In this document: positions 32,651-44,762 of the stretch, in pieces
Layout: the number at the start of each line of letters is the position of its first letter
Position numbering within the stretch: the stretch's first letter is position 1
NCBI RefSeq assembly: GCF_003917135.1
Contig: NZ_RPDI01000005.1
Coordinates: 62,001 to 126,000, forward strand
Direction: 5' to 3'
Length of the DNA stretch: 64,000 bases
Source of the DNA: Leucobacter chromiireducens
GTDB lineage: Bacteria > Actinomycetota > Actinomycetes > Actinomycetales > Microbacteriaceae
Notes under the pieces: model-generated
Database searches by the model: none
Seen by the model: the letters and a program-made list of their open reading frames with translations, nothing else
What the model was told of the DNA's origin: nothing
Translations under genes and position numbers: made by a program

Positions 32651-33304
32651 ATGGACCTTCTCATCGTCGAGGACGACCGCTCGCTCGCCGCCGTGCTCGC
32701 CACCCAGCTGTCGCAGGGAGGCCACACGGTGACCCACGTGACCCGGGGCGATGACGCGCTCCGGAACTTCGGCGGTGCCGATCTCATACTGCTCGATCTC
32801 GGGCTCGAGGACGGCGACGGCTTCGAGGTGATCCGCCGTATGCGCCAGCTGGGCGAGACTCCGATCATCGTGGTGACCGCGCGCGGCGATGAGCGTTCGA
32901 CCGTGCTCGGCCTGCGGCTCGGGGCCGACGACTACCTCGTGAAGCCCGTGCGACTGCGCGAGCTGTTCGCGCGCATCGACGTGGTCGCTCGGCGCCGCCA
33001 GTCCGTGCAGGCGCGCGACGAGGTGATCGCGGGCGAACTCCAGATCGGCATCGCCGCGCGGCGCGTGACCGCGCACGGCAGGGACATCCAGTTGACGCGC
33101 ACTGAGTTCGAGCTCCTCGCCCTGCTCGCCCAGCATCTCGGCACAGCGGTGAGCCGAGAGCATATTGTTGACGCGGTCTGGGGTGCGGCGTTTGCGACAA
33201 GATCTCGTGCGTTCGATGTCCACCTCGCGGCGCTCAGGCACAAGATCGCCGAGGCAGCAACCATTACCACGATCCGCGGGTACGGCTACCGCTTGGAGGC
33301 GTAG
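32651..33304 (+). CDS. OmpR-family response regulator
   Basis: The 217-residue protein has a receiver domain with acidic pocket ED, phospho-acceptor Asp49 in LILLDLGLEDGDG, and Lys in DYLVKPVRLREL, and a C-terminal winged helix (LTRTEFELLALLAQHLGTAVSREHIVDAVWG...DVHLAALRHKI). It acts downstream of the kinase encoded next (overlap by 1 nt, TAGTG). Likely targets are the divergent TRAP permease and the binding-protein genes. Confidence 0.93.
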   Translation: MDLLIVEDDRSLAAVLATQLSQGGHTVTHVTRGDDALRNFGGADLILLDLGLEDGDGFEVIRRMRQLGETPIIVVTARGDERSTVLGLRLGADDYLVKPVRLRELFARIDVVARRRQSVQARDEVIAGELQIGIAARRVTAHGRDIQLTRTEFELLALLAQHLGTAVSREHIVDAVWGAAFATRSRAFDVHLAALRHKIAEAATITTIRGYGYRLEA

Positions 33305-34689
33305 TGCGGCGCGCGGTCCTGATCCCGCTGCTGCTGTTTAGCGTGGTGCTCGTCATCGCGCTGCTCGTGCCCACGATGACCCACATCGCTGACTCGCGCG
33401 CCCAGCGTGTCATGCTGACCAGGCAGGAATCCGCCGAGCATCTCGCTCTCGTCGCGAAGCGCGCGATCGACGACGGTGCGGTGTCCGCACTGCAGGAGCA
33501 CATCGATCGCCATGAGCTCCTCTACGACGAGCCGGTGCTCGTGATCGACGCCGCCGGGCGCACGGTCGCGTCGACCGGCGGGATCGATCCGAAGCGATCC
33601 GACATCACGGCGCTCGTCACCGCGTCAGCGCGCACCCTCCCGCCGTGGGACATTCACTCGCTCACCCCGTGGAGCAACGCGAGCGTGCTCGTCACCGAGC
33701 CGGTCATCGGCGGGGTCGAAACAAGCATTGGGACTCTGGTGCTCGAAGCGAATCTGCAACTCGCGAAGCGCGACGTGGCTCGCGCGTGGACGCTTACGCT
33801 GCTCCTCGCCGCTGCGCTCCTGACCGGACTCACCAGCATCGCGCTCTGGTGGACCGGGTGGGTGCTGCGCCCGGTCCGTGCGCTTGATGCTGCCACCCGA
33901 GCCCTGCCCGACCATGCGGCGCCGCGGCTCTCGCCGAGCGGGCCACCGGAGCTCCGCGCCCTTGCGACCAACTTCGACACCATGGCTGCGGGGGTGACGC
34001 ACGCGCTCGCGCAGCAGCGCGCGTTCGTCGCTGATGCATCGCATCAACTCCGAAACCCACTCGCAGCGATCCGGCTGAGACTCGACGCGCAGGAACTCGG
34101 CACTGCAACGCCCGACGATCTCCGCATGATCAACGAGGACACCGAACGGTTGGAGCGGATCGTGAACCGGATGCTGCGACTCGCCGGCGTCGAGCACCGC
34201 GTCGCGTCCGCCGAGAATGGGGTGCCCACGTCAGAACCACGGGTGCGGCTCCTCCCGAGCGCCGCGGCACTCGCCGCCCCGCACCGCGTCGCACACGAGC
34301 GCTTGGGGCAGCGACTCCGCGCAAGCGGCGGCCCGGCCATCGTCGCAATCGCGCTCTCTGACGTCGAAGAAATGCTCACCATTGCGCTCGAGAACGCGCA
34401 GAACTACGCGGGGGCAGGCGCAACGGTCTCGGTGACGATCGCCGCCGACGCGGAGTGGACAGAACTCACCATCAGCGACGATGGGCCGGGGCTGACCGAG
34501 GCAGAGCTGGTACAGGCGCAGGCAAGATTCTGGCGCGCGGACGGTGCTCGTGCCCCGGGAACCGGGCTCGGCCTCGCGATCCTCACTCACCTCGCGAGAG
34601 CGAACGGCGGCACGGCACACCTCGCGCCGGCAGCCGAGGGCGGACTCGCAGTACATATCCGCCTCCCCAGTGCGACGGAGGAACCGTGA
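33304..34689 (+). CDS. Sensor histidine kinase of the TRAP-linked two-component system
   Basis: The 461-residue kinase has an N-terminal membrane helix, an extracytoplasmic sensor of about 130 residues, a second helix (about 162-185), a HAMP-type linker, then HisKA with His247 (ADASHQLRNPLAAI) and an ATPase domain (N box NAQNYA, G1 SDDGPGL, G2 GTGLGLAI). It phosphorylates the regulator encoded just upstream. Its stop overlaps the GTG of a TAXI lipoprotein by 4 nt, which is a strong hint that the lipoprotein presents the ligand to this sensor. Confidence 0.93.
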   Translation: MRRAVLIPLLLFSVVLVIALLVPTMTHIADSRAQRVMLTRQESAEHLALVAKRAIDDGAVSALQEHIDRHELLYDEPVLVIDAAGRTVASTGGIDPKRSDITALVTASARTLPPWDIHSLTPWSNASVLVTEPVIGGVETSIGTLVLEANLQLAKRDVARAWTLTLLLAAALLTGLTSIALWWTGWVLRPVRALDAATRALPDHAAPRLSPSGPPELRALATNFDTMAAGVTHALAQQRAFVADASHQLRNPLAAIRLRLDAQELGTATPDDLRMINEDTERLERIVNRMLRLAGVEHRVASAENGVPTSEPRVRLLPSAAALAAPHRVAHERLGQRLRASGGPAIVAIALSDVEEMLTIALENAQNYAGAGATVSVTIAADAEWTELTISDDGPGLTEAELVQAQARFWRADGARAPGTGLGLAILTHLARANGGTAHLAPAAEGGLAVHIRLPSATEEP

Positions 34690-35639
34690 CCGGCGCAGGC
34701 GCCCACCTCACCCGACGCACGCTCCTCGGCGCGGGCTTCGCCGCCGCGGCGGGGATCGTGCTCACCGGGTGTGCTGGGCACTCGACTCCGCGCGAACTGC
34801 GCATGGCGTGCGGTGAGCCGGGCGGCACGTACATTCGATTCGGCAGGCAGCTCGGGGCAGTATATGCACGGCGCGGCACCCGCCTCCGCGCGCTCACCAC
34901 CGGAGGAAGCACGGAGAACACCCACCTCATCGCGCAGGGCGACGCCGACCTCGGCATCGCACTCGCAGACGCGGCAATCGAGCACGGCGCCGGGCTGCTC
35001 GCGATCGGCCGCGTCTACCAGAATTACCTGCAGTGCATCGTGAGCCGCACAGGCCCGCTCCCCTCGCAACCGGTGCCAGCCTCCCTGACCGGAGCGCGCA
35101 TCTCGATCGGCGCACCGGGATCCGGCACCTCGCTGTCAGCGCGACGCGTGCTCGCTGCGCTCGGCCTCGGCACGAACGCGCACCCGGTCGAGCTCCTCGA
35201 ACTCCACCTCGCCGACGCGGTCACCGCACTCGCCGCTGGCACGATCGACGCGGTGATCTGGTCGGGCGGGCTCCCCGTGCCGGAGCTCGACCGGATCCGT
35301 GACACCCACCCGGTGACGCTGCTCGATCTCCAGGCGGCGGTGCCGGAGCTCGCGAAGCGCCACGGATCCGTGTATCAGCCGGCGTCAGTTCCAGCGGCAG
35401 TCTACGAGAGCGCCGACCCCCTTCCCGCCATCGGCGTCTCAAACCTACTGCTCGTGCGCACCGACTTTCCCGAGCGCGACGCGCGCACGCTCGTCGACCT
35501 GCTCATCGACGACGCGGAGCTGCTCATTCCGAGCCCCTCGTACGGCGTGCACTTTCTGTCCCCGCCGACCCTCGTCGGTACGACCCCGATCCCGCTCCAC
35601 CCCGCAGCGCAAGCGCGCTACGTTGAGCGTTACGGCTAG
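34686..35639 (+). CDS. TAXI-family lipoprotein, putative sensor-associated binding protein
   Basis: The 317-residue protein is a second TAXI binding protein: signal with lipobox LTGC, MACGEPGGTYIRFGRQLGAVY, TTGGSTENTHLIAQGDADLGIALADAA, SIGAPGSGTSLSARRVL, DAVTALAAGTIDAVIWSGGLPVPEL. It is smaller than the transporter-linked TAXI protein and has no permease of its own next to it. It starts at GTG overlapping the kinase stop by 4 nt. Known parallels exist in which a periplasmic binding protein is an auxiliary sensor for a histidine kinase; here that role is inferred from gene order. Confidence 0.88.
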   Translation: MTGAGAHLTRRTLLGAGFAAAAGIVLTGCAGHSTPRELRMACGEPGGTYIRFGRQLGAVYARRGTRLRALTTGGSTENTHLIAQGDADLGIALADAAIEHGAGLLAIGRVYQNYLQCIVSRTGPLPSQPVPASLTGARISIGAPGSGTSLSARRVLAALGLGTNAHPVELLELHLADAVTALAAGTIDAVIWSGGLPVPELDRIRDTHPVTLLDLQAAVPELAKRHGSVYQPASVPAAVYESADPLPAIGVSNLLLVRTDFPERDARTLVDLLIDDAELLIPSPSYGVHFLSPPTLVGTTPIPLHPAAQARYVERYG

Positions 35640-35731
35640 TGCCCAACCGGTCGTGCCGCACGGGCCGGGAAGTGCCGACATCCCCGTCACCCGAGTCGAG
35701 CTCAGTGCCGATCCCAGCCGCTGCAGTGCCG

Positions 35732-37105
35732 CTACCGGTCGTCGAGGGCCTCGCCGCGGCGGTCGACGAGGCCCCACGTCGCGGCCGCCGCGATGATGAA
35801 GAACGCGGCGAAGAGCGCGAACGTGAAGCCCGTGCCCGGGCCGGCGAGCAGCACGGGGACGAGCAGCGGCGCGATAATGGACGCGATGCGCCCGACCCCC
35901 GCGGCCCAGCCGGCACCGGTGCCGCGCATGGAGGTCGGGTAGATCTCCGGGGTGACCGCGTAGAGCGCGCCCCACGCGCCCAGGTTGAAGAACGAGAGCG
36001 CCATCCCAGAGGCGATGATCGCCGACTCCGTGTGCACCGTGCCGAAGAGCACCGCCGAGACCGCGGAACCGACGAGGAACAGGGAGAGCGTTGGGCGGCG
36101 GCCCCACTTCTCGATCAGCCACGCCGCCACCGCGTAGCCGGGCAACTGCGCGAGGGTGATGATCAGCGTGAAGCCGAAGGAGCGCACGAGACTGAAACCG
36201 GCGTCGACGAGGATGCTCGGGATCCAGATGAACGCGCCGTAGTAGGCGAAGTTGACGCAGAACCAGATCGCCCAGATCGCGAGCGTGCGGCCGCGGAACT
36301 CGCGCGACCAGAGCCCGGCGAGCCGGCTCCCGCCCGAGGTCGCCACCGGGGCTGCGGCAGCGGGCGCGGCAGCGGGCGCAGCAGCCGCCTGCGCGGTGCC
36401 GCCCGGCTCGATGCCGGCTGAGCGCTCGAAGTCGGCGACGATGCGCTCGGCCTCGGCGGTGCGGCCACGGCCCGCGAGCCAGCGCGGCGACTCGGGCAGC
36501 CCCCAGCGCACCGCGAACGCGTAGACCGCTGGGATCGCGCCGATCGCGAAGGCCCAGCGCCAACCGTTCTCGGAGGCCGGCACGACGAAGTAGCCGATGA
36601 CGGCGGCCGCGGTCCACCCGACCGCCCAGAAGGCCTCGAGGATCACGATGAGCCTGCCGCGGATGCGCGCGGGCGCGAACTCGCTCACGTACGTCGACGC
36701 GACCGGCAGCTCGGCGCCCAGGCCGAGGCCGACGAGGAAGCGCAGCACGAGCAGCGCGGCCACCCCGCCGACGAGCGCGCTCGCGCCCGTCGCCAAGCCG
36801 TAGATGAGGAGGGTGAGCGCGAAGATCTGGCGGCGGCCGAAGCGGTCGGCGAGCAGCCCGCCGAGGCTCGCGCCGATCGCCATGCCGACGAACCCGATCG
36901 AGGCGATGAGCCCGGCCTCGCCGGTGGTGATCCCCCAGTGCTGGGTGAGCGCCGCGATGATGAACGAGATGAGGCCGACGTCCATCGCGTCGAGCGCCCA
37001 GCCGAGCCCCGATCCGGTGAGGAGGCGCCCGTGCTTCTTCGTGAAGGGCAGCGCGTCGAGCCGCTGCGACAGCGAGCGCTCGGGGCTCGTGCGGTGATCA
37101 CTCAT
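35732..37105 (-). CDS. MFS transporter (AAHS/sugar-porter-like) at the end of the glycine operon
   Basis: The 457-residue 12-helix MFS protein has motif A GGLLADRFGRRQIF, DAMDVGLISFIIAAL in helix 1 and GLGLGAELPVASTYVSEFAPARIRGRLIV after helix 4, as in aromatic-acid/H+ symporters and sugar porters. A long Ala/Pro-rich loop (about 255-275) separates the two halves. It starts 27 nt after sdaA, so it is probably the last gene of the glycine-riboswitch operon. The substrate is unknown; a serine, glycine or related small carboxylate permease is a guess from context. Confidence 0.87.
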   Translation of the reverse strand: MSDHRTSPERSLSQRLDALPFTKKHGRLLTGSGLGWALDAMDVGLISFIIAALTQHWGITTGEAGLIASIGFVGMAIGASLGGLLADRFGRRQIFALTLLIYGLATGASALVGGVAALLVLRFLVGLGLGAELPVASTYVSEFAPARIRGRLIVILEAFWAVGWTAAAVIGYFVVPASENGWRWAFAIGAIPAVYAFAVRWGLPESPRWLAGRGRTAEAERIVADFERSAGIEPGGTAQAAAAPAAAPAAAAPVATSGGSRLAGLWSREFRGRTLAIWAIWFCVNFAYYGAFIWIPSILVDAGFSLVRSFGFTLIITLAQLPGYAVAAWLIEKWGRRPTLSLFLVGSAVSAVLFGTVHTESAIIASGMALSFFNLGAWGALYAVTPEIYPTSMRGTGAGWAAGVGRIASIIAPLLVPVLLAGPGTGFTFALFAAFFIIAAAATWGLVDRRGEALDDR

Positions 37106-37132
37106 AGGATCATCGTAGAGGCCAACTGGCCG

Positions 37133-38584
<1,452 letters not shown>

Positions 38585-38662
38585 GTTGCCTCCTGCGGGT
38601 GTCGGTGTGCGGTCTCCCGCCGGGTGCGCTGCGGCGCCCGGCGGGAGCGTGTGATGCGCCGC

Positions 38663-39985
38663 CTAGCTGAGCGGGGCGATCCCCGGGTAGAGGGGATGCT
38701 CCGCCGCGAGCACGTCGACGCGTGCGCGGAGTGCGGCAAGCACGGCCGGGTCGGCCCCGCCCTCGGCGGTTCCGGCGATCAGCGTCTCGGCGATAATGTC
38801 CGCCACCTCGGCGAACGCCGCCTCACCGAAGCCGCGCGTGGCGAGCGCCGGCGTGCCGATGCGCAGCCCGCTCGTCACCATCGGCGGCCGCGGGTCGAAC
38901 GGCACCGCGTTGCGGTTCACCGTGATCTCCACGGCGGCGAGCAGATCCTCCGCCGCCTGACCGTCGAGCTCGGAGCCGCGCAGGTCGACGAGCACGAGGT
39001 GCACGTCGGTGCCGCCGGTCAGCACGCTGATACCGCGCTCGGTGACGTCCTCGCGGACGAGGCGCTCGGCGAGGATGCGCGCGCCCATCACGGTGCGCTG
39101 CTGGCGCTCGGCGAACTCGGGGGTCGCCGCGACGCCGAACGCGACCGCCTTCCCCGCGATCACGTGCTCAAGCGGCCCGCCCTGCTGGCCGGGGAACACC
39201 GCAGAGTTGATCTTCTTCGCGATCTCGGGATCGTTGGAGAGGATGATGCCGCCGCGCGGGCCGGCGAGCGTCTTGTGCGTCGTCGACGTGGTCACGTGCG
39301 CGTGCGGCACGGGGTTCGGGTGCAGCCCGGCGGCCACGAGGCCGGCGAAGTGCGCCATGTCGACCATGAGGTACGCGCCCACCTCGTCGGCGATCGCACG
39401 GAAGCGCTCGAAGTCGAGGCGGCGCGGGTACGCGCTCCAGCCGGCGATGATGAGCTTCGGCTGGTGCTCACGCGCGAGGCGCGCCACCTCGTCCATGTCG
39501 ACGCGCAGCGTCTCCTCGTCGACGCCGTACGCCGCGACCTCGTACAGCCGGCCGGAGAAGTTGATCTTCATGCCGTGCGTGAGGTGACCGCCGTGTGCGA
39601 GGTTGAGTCCGAGGATCGTGTCGCCCGGTCGGATCAGCGCGTGCATCACCGCGGCGTTCGCCTGCGCGCCCGAGTGCGGCTGCACGTTCGCGAACTCGGC
39701 TCCGAACAGCGCCTTCACGCGGTCGATCGCGAGCGTCTCGATGACGTCGACTTCCTCGCAGCCCCCGTAGTAGCGGCGCCCTGGGTAGCCCTCGGCGTAC
39801 TTGTTCGTCAGCACCGAGCCCTGCGCCTGCATCACCGCGACCGCGGTGTGGTTCTCCGAGGCGATCATTTCGAGCCCGCGGCGCTGGCGGGCGAGCTCGG
39901 CGTCGATGCGCTCGGCGACCTCCGGGTCGAGCTCGGCGATCGGGGCGTTCAGCGACGCCGCGGGGATGGGCGTGAAGCGGGTCAC
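38663..39985 (-). CDS. glyA: Serine hydroxymethyltransferase
   Basis: The 440-residue PLP enzyme interconverts glycine plus methylene-tetrahydrofolate and serine. Signatures are [56 protein letters not shown], and the PLP-lysine region [16 protein letters not shown]. It starts at GTG overlapping the gcvH stop by 4 nt, so it is coupled to the glycine cleavage genes. It consumes the methylene-THF made by GcvT with a second glycine. Confidence 0.97.
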   Translation of the reverse strand: MTRFTPIPAASLNAPIAELDPEVAERIDAELARQRRGLEMIASENHTAVAVMQAQGSVLTNKYAEGYPGRRYYGGCEEVDVIETLAIDRVKALFGAEFANVQPHSGAQANAAVMHALIRPGDTILGLNLAHGGHLTHGMKINFSGRLYEVAAYGVDEETLRVDMDEVARLAREHQPKLIIAGWSAYPRRLDFERFRAIADEVGAYLMVDMAHFAGLVAAGLHPNPVPHAHVTTSTTHKTLAGPRGGIILSNDPEIAKKINSAVFPGQQGGPLEHVIAGKAVAFGVAATPEFAERQQRTVMGARILAERLVREDVTERGISVLTGGTDVHLVLVDLRGSELDGQAAEDLLAAVEITVNRNAVPFDPRPPMVTSGLRIGTPALATRGFGEAAFAEVADIIAETLIAGTAEGGADPAVLAALRARVDVLAAEHPLYPGIAPLS

Positions 39986-40359
39986 AACTCTGCCCCGTTG
40001 TCTGCGGCGTACTGCTCAGCGCTGAGCAGCGGGCCGAACTCGGTCACGGCGACCTTGAACAGCCAGGCCGCGCCGTACGGATCCGAGTTGACGAGCGCCG
40101 GGTCGTCGATGACGGCCTGGTTGACTTCGACGACCTCGCCGGTCACGGGCGAGTAGATCTCGGAGACCGACTTCGTCGACTCGATCTCGCCGCAGGGGTC
40201 GCCTGCGGTGACGGCGCTGCCGACGGCGGGGAGGTCGACGTAGACGACCTCGCCGAGCGCGTCAGCGGCAACTTCGGTGACGCCGATCGTCGCGGGCGAC
40301 TCGTCGGTGATCCACTCGTGCTCGGCGGAGTACTGCAGTCCGGTCTGAACCTTGCTCAT
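39982..40359 (-). CDS. gcvH: Glycine cleavage system H protein
   Basis: The 125-residue lipoyl carrier shuttles the methylamine group between GcvP, GcvT and the lipoamide dehydrogenase. The lipoylated Lys63 lies in [22 protein letters not shown]. The N-terminus has [11 protein letters not shown]. It is the third gene of the gcv operon. The L protein (lipoamide dehydrogenase) is not encoded in this window. Confidence 0.97.
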   Translation of the reverse strand: MSKVQTGLQYSAEHEWITDESPATIGVTEVAADALGEVVYVDLPAVGSAVTAGDPCGEIESTKSVSEIYSPVTGEVVEVNQAVIDDPALVNSDPYGAAWLFKVAVTEFGPLLSAEQYAADNGAEL

Positions 40360-40418
40360 GATGTGTCCTTTTTTCCTGTCGGGATGCTGGGTGTAACGGT
40401 TGAATGGGGGCGCCGCGG

Positions 40419-41534
40419 CTACTGGGCGCGACGGTAGAACGGGGTGTCGACGACGACGAACATCTCCGGCTTGCCGCGCAGATCGACGCTCAGCTCCGTG
40501 CCTGGGGCCGCGAACGCCGGGTCGATCGACGCGAGCGCGATCGGGAAGCCGAGCGTTGGCGAGGGCTGCCCGCTCGTCACCTCACCGATCTGCTGCTCCC
40601 CCGCGAGCACGGCGTAGCCGGCGCGGCCGGCGCGCCGGCCGGTGCCGCGGAGGCCGACGAGCACGCGGCTCGGCGCGCTCTCGCGGCGCGCCTCAAGCGC
40701 CGCGCGGCCGACGAACTGCTCGGCCTTCTTAAAGGAGACGACGGGGCCGAGGCCGGCCTCGAACGGAGTGATCTCACGGCTGAGTTCGTTGCCGTAGAGC
40801 GGCATCCCCGCCTCAAGGCGCAGCGAGTCGCGCGCGGCGAGCCCGGCTGGGATGAGGCCGTGCGGCGCGCCGGCGGTGAGCAGCGCGCGCCACAGCTCGG
40901 CGGCCGACGCGTTCGGCACGTACAGTTCGAAGCCGTCCTCGCCCGTGTAGCCGGTGCGCGCGAGGAGCACGTCGAGGCCAGCGACCGTCACGGGCACCGC
41001 GGCGTAGTACTTCAGCTCGCGCACGGTGTCGTGCTGCGCGGCTGGCACGAGCTCGAGCAGGATCGCAACGGAGGCCGGCCCCTGCACGGCGATGAGGCTC
41101 GTGTCGGCGGACTCGTCCGCGATCGTCACGTCGAAGCCGTCCGCGCGCGCGGCGAACTCGGCGGCGACCACGGGGGCATTGCCCGCGTTCGGCACGACGA
41201 GGAACTCCTCGTCGCCCAGCCGGTACGTGATCAGGTCGTCGATGATCCCGCCGTCCGCGTCGCAGATCAGCGAGTACTTCGCGCGGCCGACCGCGATCAC
41301 GGCGAGGTTGCCGACGAGCGCGGTGTTGAGGAACGCGGCGGCGTCGGGGCCGGTGACGCGGATCTCGCCCATGTGCGAGAGGTCGAAGAGGCCAGCGGCC
41401 TCGCGCACGGCGCGGTGCTCGGCGAGTTCGGAGCCGTACTTCAGCGGCATGTCCCAGCCGCCGAAGTCGGTGAACGATGCGCCGAGTTCGGCGTGCTCAG
41501 GGTGCAGTGCGGTGTGTCGGGGCGTGCTCGTCAT
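40419..41534 (-). CDS. gcvT: Glycine cleavage system T protein (aminomethyltransferase)
   Basis: The 371-residue protein transfers the one-carbon unit to tetrahydrofolate, releasing ammonia. Diagnostic stretches are [38 protein letters not shown], and [17 protein letters not shown] with [24 protein letters not shown]. The ATG at 41534 has GAGGAG upstream; the longer frame is inside gcvP. It starts 13 nt after the gcvP stop. A 59-nt gap separates it from gcvH. Confidence 0.97.
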   Translation of the reverse strand: MTSTPRHTALHPEHAELGASFTDFGGWDMPLKYGSELAEHRAVREAAGLFDLSHMGEIRVTGPDAAAFLNTALVGNLAVIAVGRAKYSLICDADGGIIDDLITYRLGDEEFLVVPNAGNAPVVAAEFAARADGFDVTIADESADTSLIAVQGPASVAILLELVPAAQHDTVRELKYYAAVPVTVAGLDVLLARTGYTGEDGFELYVPNASAAELWRALLTAGAPHGLIPAGLAARDSLRLEAGMPLYGNELSREITPFEAGLGPVVSFKKAEQFVGRAALEARRESAPSRVLVGLRGTGRRAGRAGYAVLAGEQQIGEVTSGQPSPTLGFPIALASIDPAFAAPGTELSVDLRGKPEMFVVVDTPFYRRAQ

Positions 41535-41547
41535 CGGGTGCTCCTCG

Positions 41548-44397
41548 TTAGTTCTCGAACGCTTCGGGTGCCGGGCAGGAGCAGACCAGGTTGCGGTCGC
41601 CGAAGGCGCCGTCGATCCGACCCACCGGCGGGAAGTACTTGTCGCGGCGCAGCGCCGGCACCGCGTACGCGGCCTGCTCGCGCGAGTACGCGCGATCCCA
41701 GGCGTCGCCGGCGACGACGCGCGCCGTGTGCGGCGCGTTCCGCAGCACGGAGGCGTCGAGTTCCACCGCACCGTCGATGATCTCCGCGATCTCGGCGCGG
41801 ATCGTGATCATCGCCTCGATGAAGCGCTCGATCTCGTCGAGGTCCTCGGACTCGGTGGGCTCCACCATCAGCGTGCCGGCGACCGGGAACGCGAGCGTCG
41901 GCGCGTGGAAGCCGAAGTCGATGAGGCGCTTCGCCACGTCCTCAGCGGTGACGCCGGACTTCGCGGTGAGCTCGCGCAGGTCGAGGATGCACTCGTGGGC
42001 GACGAGGCCGGCCTCGCCGGTGAAGAGCACCGGGAAGTACTCGGTGAGGCGCGCGGCGATGTAGTTCGCGCTGAGCAGCGCGGTCTTCGTGGCGCGGGTC
42101 AGCCCATCGGCCCCCATCATCGCGATGTAGGCGTAGGAAATGGGCAGCACGCCCGCCGAGCCGAACAGCGTGGCGACCACGGGCACGCCGTCGCTCACCG
42201 TGTAGGTGCCGGTCGGATCGTTCGGCACGTACGGCAGCAGGTGCTCAGCGACGCCGATCGGGCCGACGCCGGGGCCGCCACCGCCGTGCGGGATCGCGAA
42301 CGTCTTGTGCAGGTTCAGGTGCGACACGTCGCCACCGAACTTGCCCGGCTGCGCGAGCCCGACGAGCGCGTTCATGTTCGCCCCGTCGATGTACACCTGG
42401 CCGCCGGCCTCGTGCACGAGCTCGCACACCTCGCGCACGTCGGCGTCGTAGAGCCCGTAGGTGGACGGGTAGGTGATCATGATCGCGGCGAGCTCCTCAC
42501 GGTTCGCGTCGATCTTGGCGCGCAGGTCGTCGAGATCGATCGCTCCGGAGTCGGTGTTCTTGACCACGATCACCCGCATGCCCGCCAGCACCGCCGACGC
42601 GGCGTTCGTGCCGTGCGCGGACGCCGGGATCAGGCAGACGGTGCGCTGCGCGTCGCCGTTCGCGCGGTGGTAGCCGCGGATCGCGAGGAGGCCGGCGTAC
42701 TCGCCCTGCGCGCCAGAGTTCGGCTGCAGCGAGATGCCGGCGTAGCCGGTGATCTCGACGAGGCGGCGCTCCAGGTCGGCGATCAGCTCGCGCCAGCCGC
42801 GGCTCTGCTCCTCCGGCACGTACGGGTGGATGCCCGCGAACTCCGGCCAGGAGATCGACTCCATCTCCGCGGTCGAGTTGAGCTTCATCGTGCAGGATCC
42901 GAGCGGGATCATGGTCCGGTCGAGCGCGAGGTCGCGGTCGGCGAGGCGGCGGAGGTAGCGCAGCATCTGCGTCTCCGAGCGCATGGAGTTGAAGATCGGG
43001 TGCGTGAGGTAGTCGCTCGTGCGGACGAGATCGGCGACGAAGCCGAGCTCCCCCGGCGCTGCGGCCGCTGCGAGCTCCGCACCGAATGCCGCGGCGACGG
43101 CGGCGACGTGCTCCGGCGTGGTGGTCTCCGAGGTGGAGATGCCGACCGTGTCGGCGTCGATGCGGCGGAGGTTGATGCCTGCGTCGCAGGCGCGCGCGAT
43201 GATCTCGTCGGCGCGGCCGGGCACGCGGGCCACGACGGTGTCGAAGAACGACTCGGACGCGAGCTCGATGCCCGCGGCGGCGAGCGAGTGCGCGATCGTG
43301 CGCGCGTGCGCGTGTGCGCGCTCGGCGATCGCGCGCAGCCCCGCTGGGCCGTGGTAGACGGCGTACATTGACGCGGTGATCGCGAGCAGCGCCTGCGCGG
43401 TGCAGATGTTGCTCGTCGCCTTCTCGCGGCGGATGTGCTGCTCTCGGGTCTGCAGGGTGAGGCGGTATGCGGGATCGCCTGCCGAGTCCTTCGAGACGCC
43501 GACGAGGCGGCCGGGCAGCGCGCGCTCGAGGCCCGAGCGGATCGCGAGGTAGGCGGCGTGGGGGCCGCCGAAGAAGAGCGGAACGCCGAAGCGCTGGGTG
43601 TTGCCGACGGCGACGTCGGCGCCCTGCTCGCCAGGCGAGGTGATGAGGGTGAGCGAGAGCAGGTCGGCGATCACGGTGACCATGGCTCCGCGCTCGTGCG
43701 CCGCCGCGATGAGCGCCGACTGATCACGCACGGATCCGTCGTTGCCCGGCTGCTGCAGCACGACGCCGAAAATGTCGCCCTCGGGCAGCCCGGCCGTGAG
43801 GTCGGCCACCTCGACGTCGAAGTCGAGCGCCTCGGCACGGCCCTCGATCACGGCGATGGTCTGCGGGAACACGCTCGCGTCGACGAGCACTCGGGCGGTC
43901 GCGGGCGCCTTCCCCGCGCGGCGCATGAGCAGCACGGCCTCCGCCGCCGAGGACGACTCGTCGAGCATCGACGCGTTCGCGACCGCGAGCCCCGTGAGGT
44001 CCGCCACCATCGTCTGGAAGTTGAGCAGCGCCTCGAGTCGGCCCTGCGAGATCTCCGGCTGGTAGGGCGTGTACGCCGTGTACCAGGCCGGGCTCTCGAG
44101 CACGTTTCGGCGGATCACGGGCGGGGTGTGCGTGTCCGAGAACCCCTGGCCGATCATCTGGGTCTTCAGCACGTTCTTTGCGGCGAGCGCACGGAGGTCG
44201 GCGAGGATCTCCTCCTCGCTGCGCGCGGCCGGGAGGTCGAGCTCGCCGGCCATGCGAATGTCGGAGGGCACCGCGGTGTCGACGAGCGCGTCGACGCTCG
44301 TGTAGCCGAGCGTGTCAAGCATGGCGGCGATGTCGGCCGGCGTGGTCACGCCGATATGACGGTCGGCGAATACGGTGGGTTGCGAACTAATGCTCAA
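41548..44397 (-). CDS. gcvP: Glycine dehydrogenase (decarboxylating), P protein
   Basis: The 949-residue homodimer-type P protein decarboxylates glycine with PLP. Signatures: [18 protein letters not shown] at the start, [18 protein letters not shown] in the N half, and the PLP-lysine site [24 protein letters not shown] in the C half. The start is TTG (44397), preceded by GGAGATCCTC; the Shine-Dalgarno-to-start segment can pair with the riboswitch 3' end. First gene of the six-gene operon and directly controlled by the glycine riboswitch. Confidence 0.96.
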   Translation of the reverse strand: MSISSQPTVFADRHIGVTTPADIAAMLDTLGYTSVDALVDTAVPSDIRMAGELDLPAARSEEEILADLRALAAKNVLKTQMIGQGFSDTHTPPVIRRNVLESPAWYTAYTPYQPEISQGRLEALLNFQTMVADLTGLAVANASMLDESSSAAEAVLLMRRAGKAPATARVLVDASVFPQTIAVIEGRAEALDFDVEVADLTAGLPEGDIFGVVLQQPGNDGSVRDQSALIAAAHERGAMVTVIADLLSLTLITSPGEQGADVAVGNTQRFGVPLFFGGPHAAYLAIRSGLERALPGRLVGVSKDSAGDPAYRLTLQTREQHIRREKATSNICTAQALLAITASMYAVYHGPAGLRAIAERAHAHARTIAHSLAAAGIELASESFFDTVVARVPGRADEIIARACDAGINLRRIDADTVGISTSETTTPEHVAAVAAAFGAELAAAAAPGELGFVADLVRTSDYLTHPIFNSMRSETQMLRYLRRLADRDLALDRTMIPLGSCTMKLNSTAEMESISWPEFAGIHPYVPEEQSRGWRELIADLERRLVEITGYAGISLQPNSGAQGEYAGLLAIRGYHRANGDAQRTVCLIPASAHGTNAASAVLAGMRVIVVKNTDSGAIDLDDLRAKIDANREELAAIMITYPSTYGLYDADVREVCELVHEAGGQVYIDGANMNALVGLAQPGKFGGDVSHLNLHKTFAIPHGGGGPGVGPIGVAEHLLPYVPNDPTGTYTVSDGVPVVATLFGSAGVLPISYAYIAMMGADGLTRATKTALLSANYIAARLTEYFPVLFTGEAGLVAHECILDLRELTAKSGVTAEDVAKRLIDFGFHAPTLAFPVAGTLMVEPTESEDLDEIERFIEAMITIRAEIAEIIDGAVELDASVLRNAPHTARVVAGDAWDRAYSREQAAYAVPALRRDKYFPPVGRIDGAFGDRNLVCSCPAPEAFEN

Positions 44398-44445
44398 GAG
44401 GATCTCCGTAGGTGGGTGTGCGCGGAGCGCACCGGATGGATCCTC
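44398..44445 (-). promoter_or_regulatory. Candidate riboswitch expression platform around the gcvP ribosome-binding site
   Basis: The segment just before the TTG start (44398-44404) is perfectly complementary over 7 bp to the 3' edge of aptamer II (44439-44445). Nested between them is a 6-bp hairpin GTGCGC-TCC-GCGCAC (44418-44432). Together they can close the Shine-Dalgarno GGAG in a stem, so glycine could regulate translation initiation. No U-run follows, which argues against intrinsic termination. Confidence 0.55.
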
Positions 44446-44650
44446 CCCGCTCTGTTACGGAACCTGAGAGATTCAGGCAGTCCGATCGAGGTCGGGCGCC
44501 CTTGCACCGTCGGTGAGCCGGAAGGACCGACTACTTTCCAGAGTTGCCACGCTGCAGCGGTACAGGTGCCTGAGAGATTCCCGGGGAGGGTTTGCTCCTA
44601 CGGCGCCGGGCCCGCACTCGCGTGCCACCCGACTCTCCCGCTTCAGCGTT
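44443..44650 (-). promoter_or_regulatory. Tandem glycine riboswitch
   Basis: Two glycine aptamers are visible on the minus strand. Aptamer I (44534-44650) contains GCGGGAGAG, GCGCCGTAGGAGCAA, CGGGAATCTCTCAGGCA and CTCTGGAAAG. Aptamer II (44443-44533) contains CACCGACGGTGCAAGGGCG and TGAATCTCTCAGGTTC. They are joined by the short linker typical of cooperative tandem switches. It sits 46 nt before gcvP, the expected gene. It would turn on the operon when glycine accumulates. Confidence 0.96.
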
Positions 44651-44762
44651 TTGGCCGATATTCGTAACTGGGTCTCACCATAGCAGTCCGCGCGCCTCCC
44701 GCGGGAGTGTGTCGCGAAGACCGCCCGCGGCACGCTGCCCCGAGCTAGGAAAGCTACCCTGC

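Noticed and set aside
35640-35731. Terminator between the TAXI sensor gene and the MFS gene
   Set aside because: Only a direct repeat of ACCGGTCG was seen; no convincing stem-loop.
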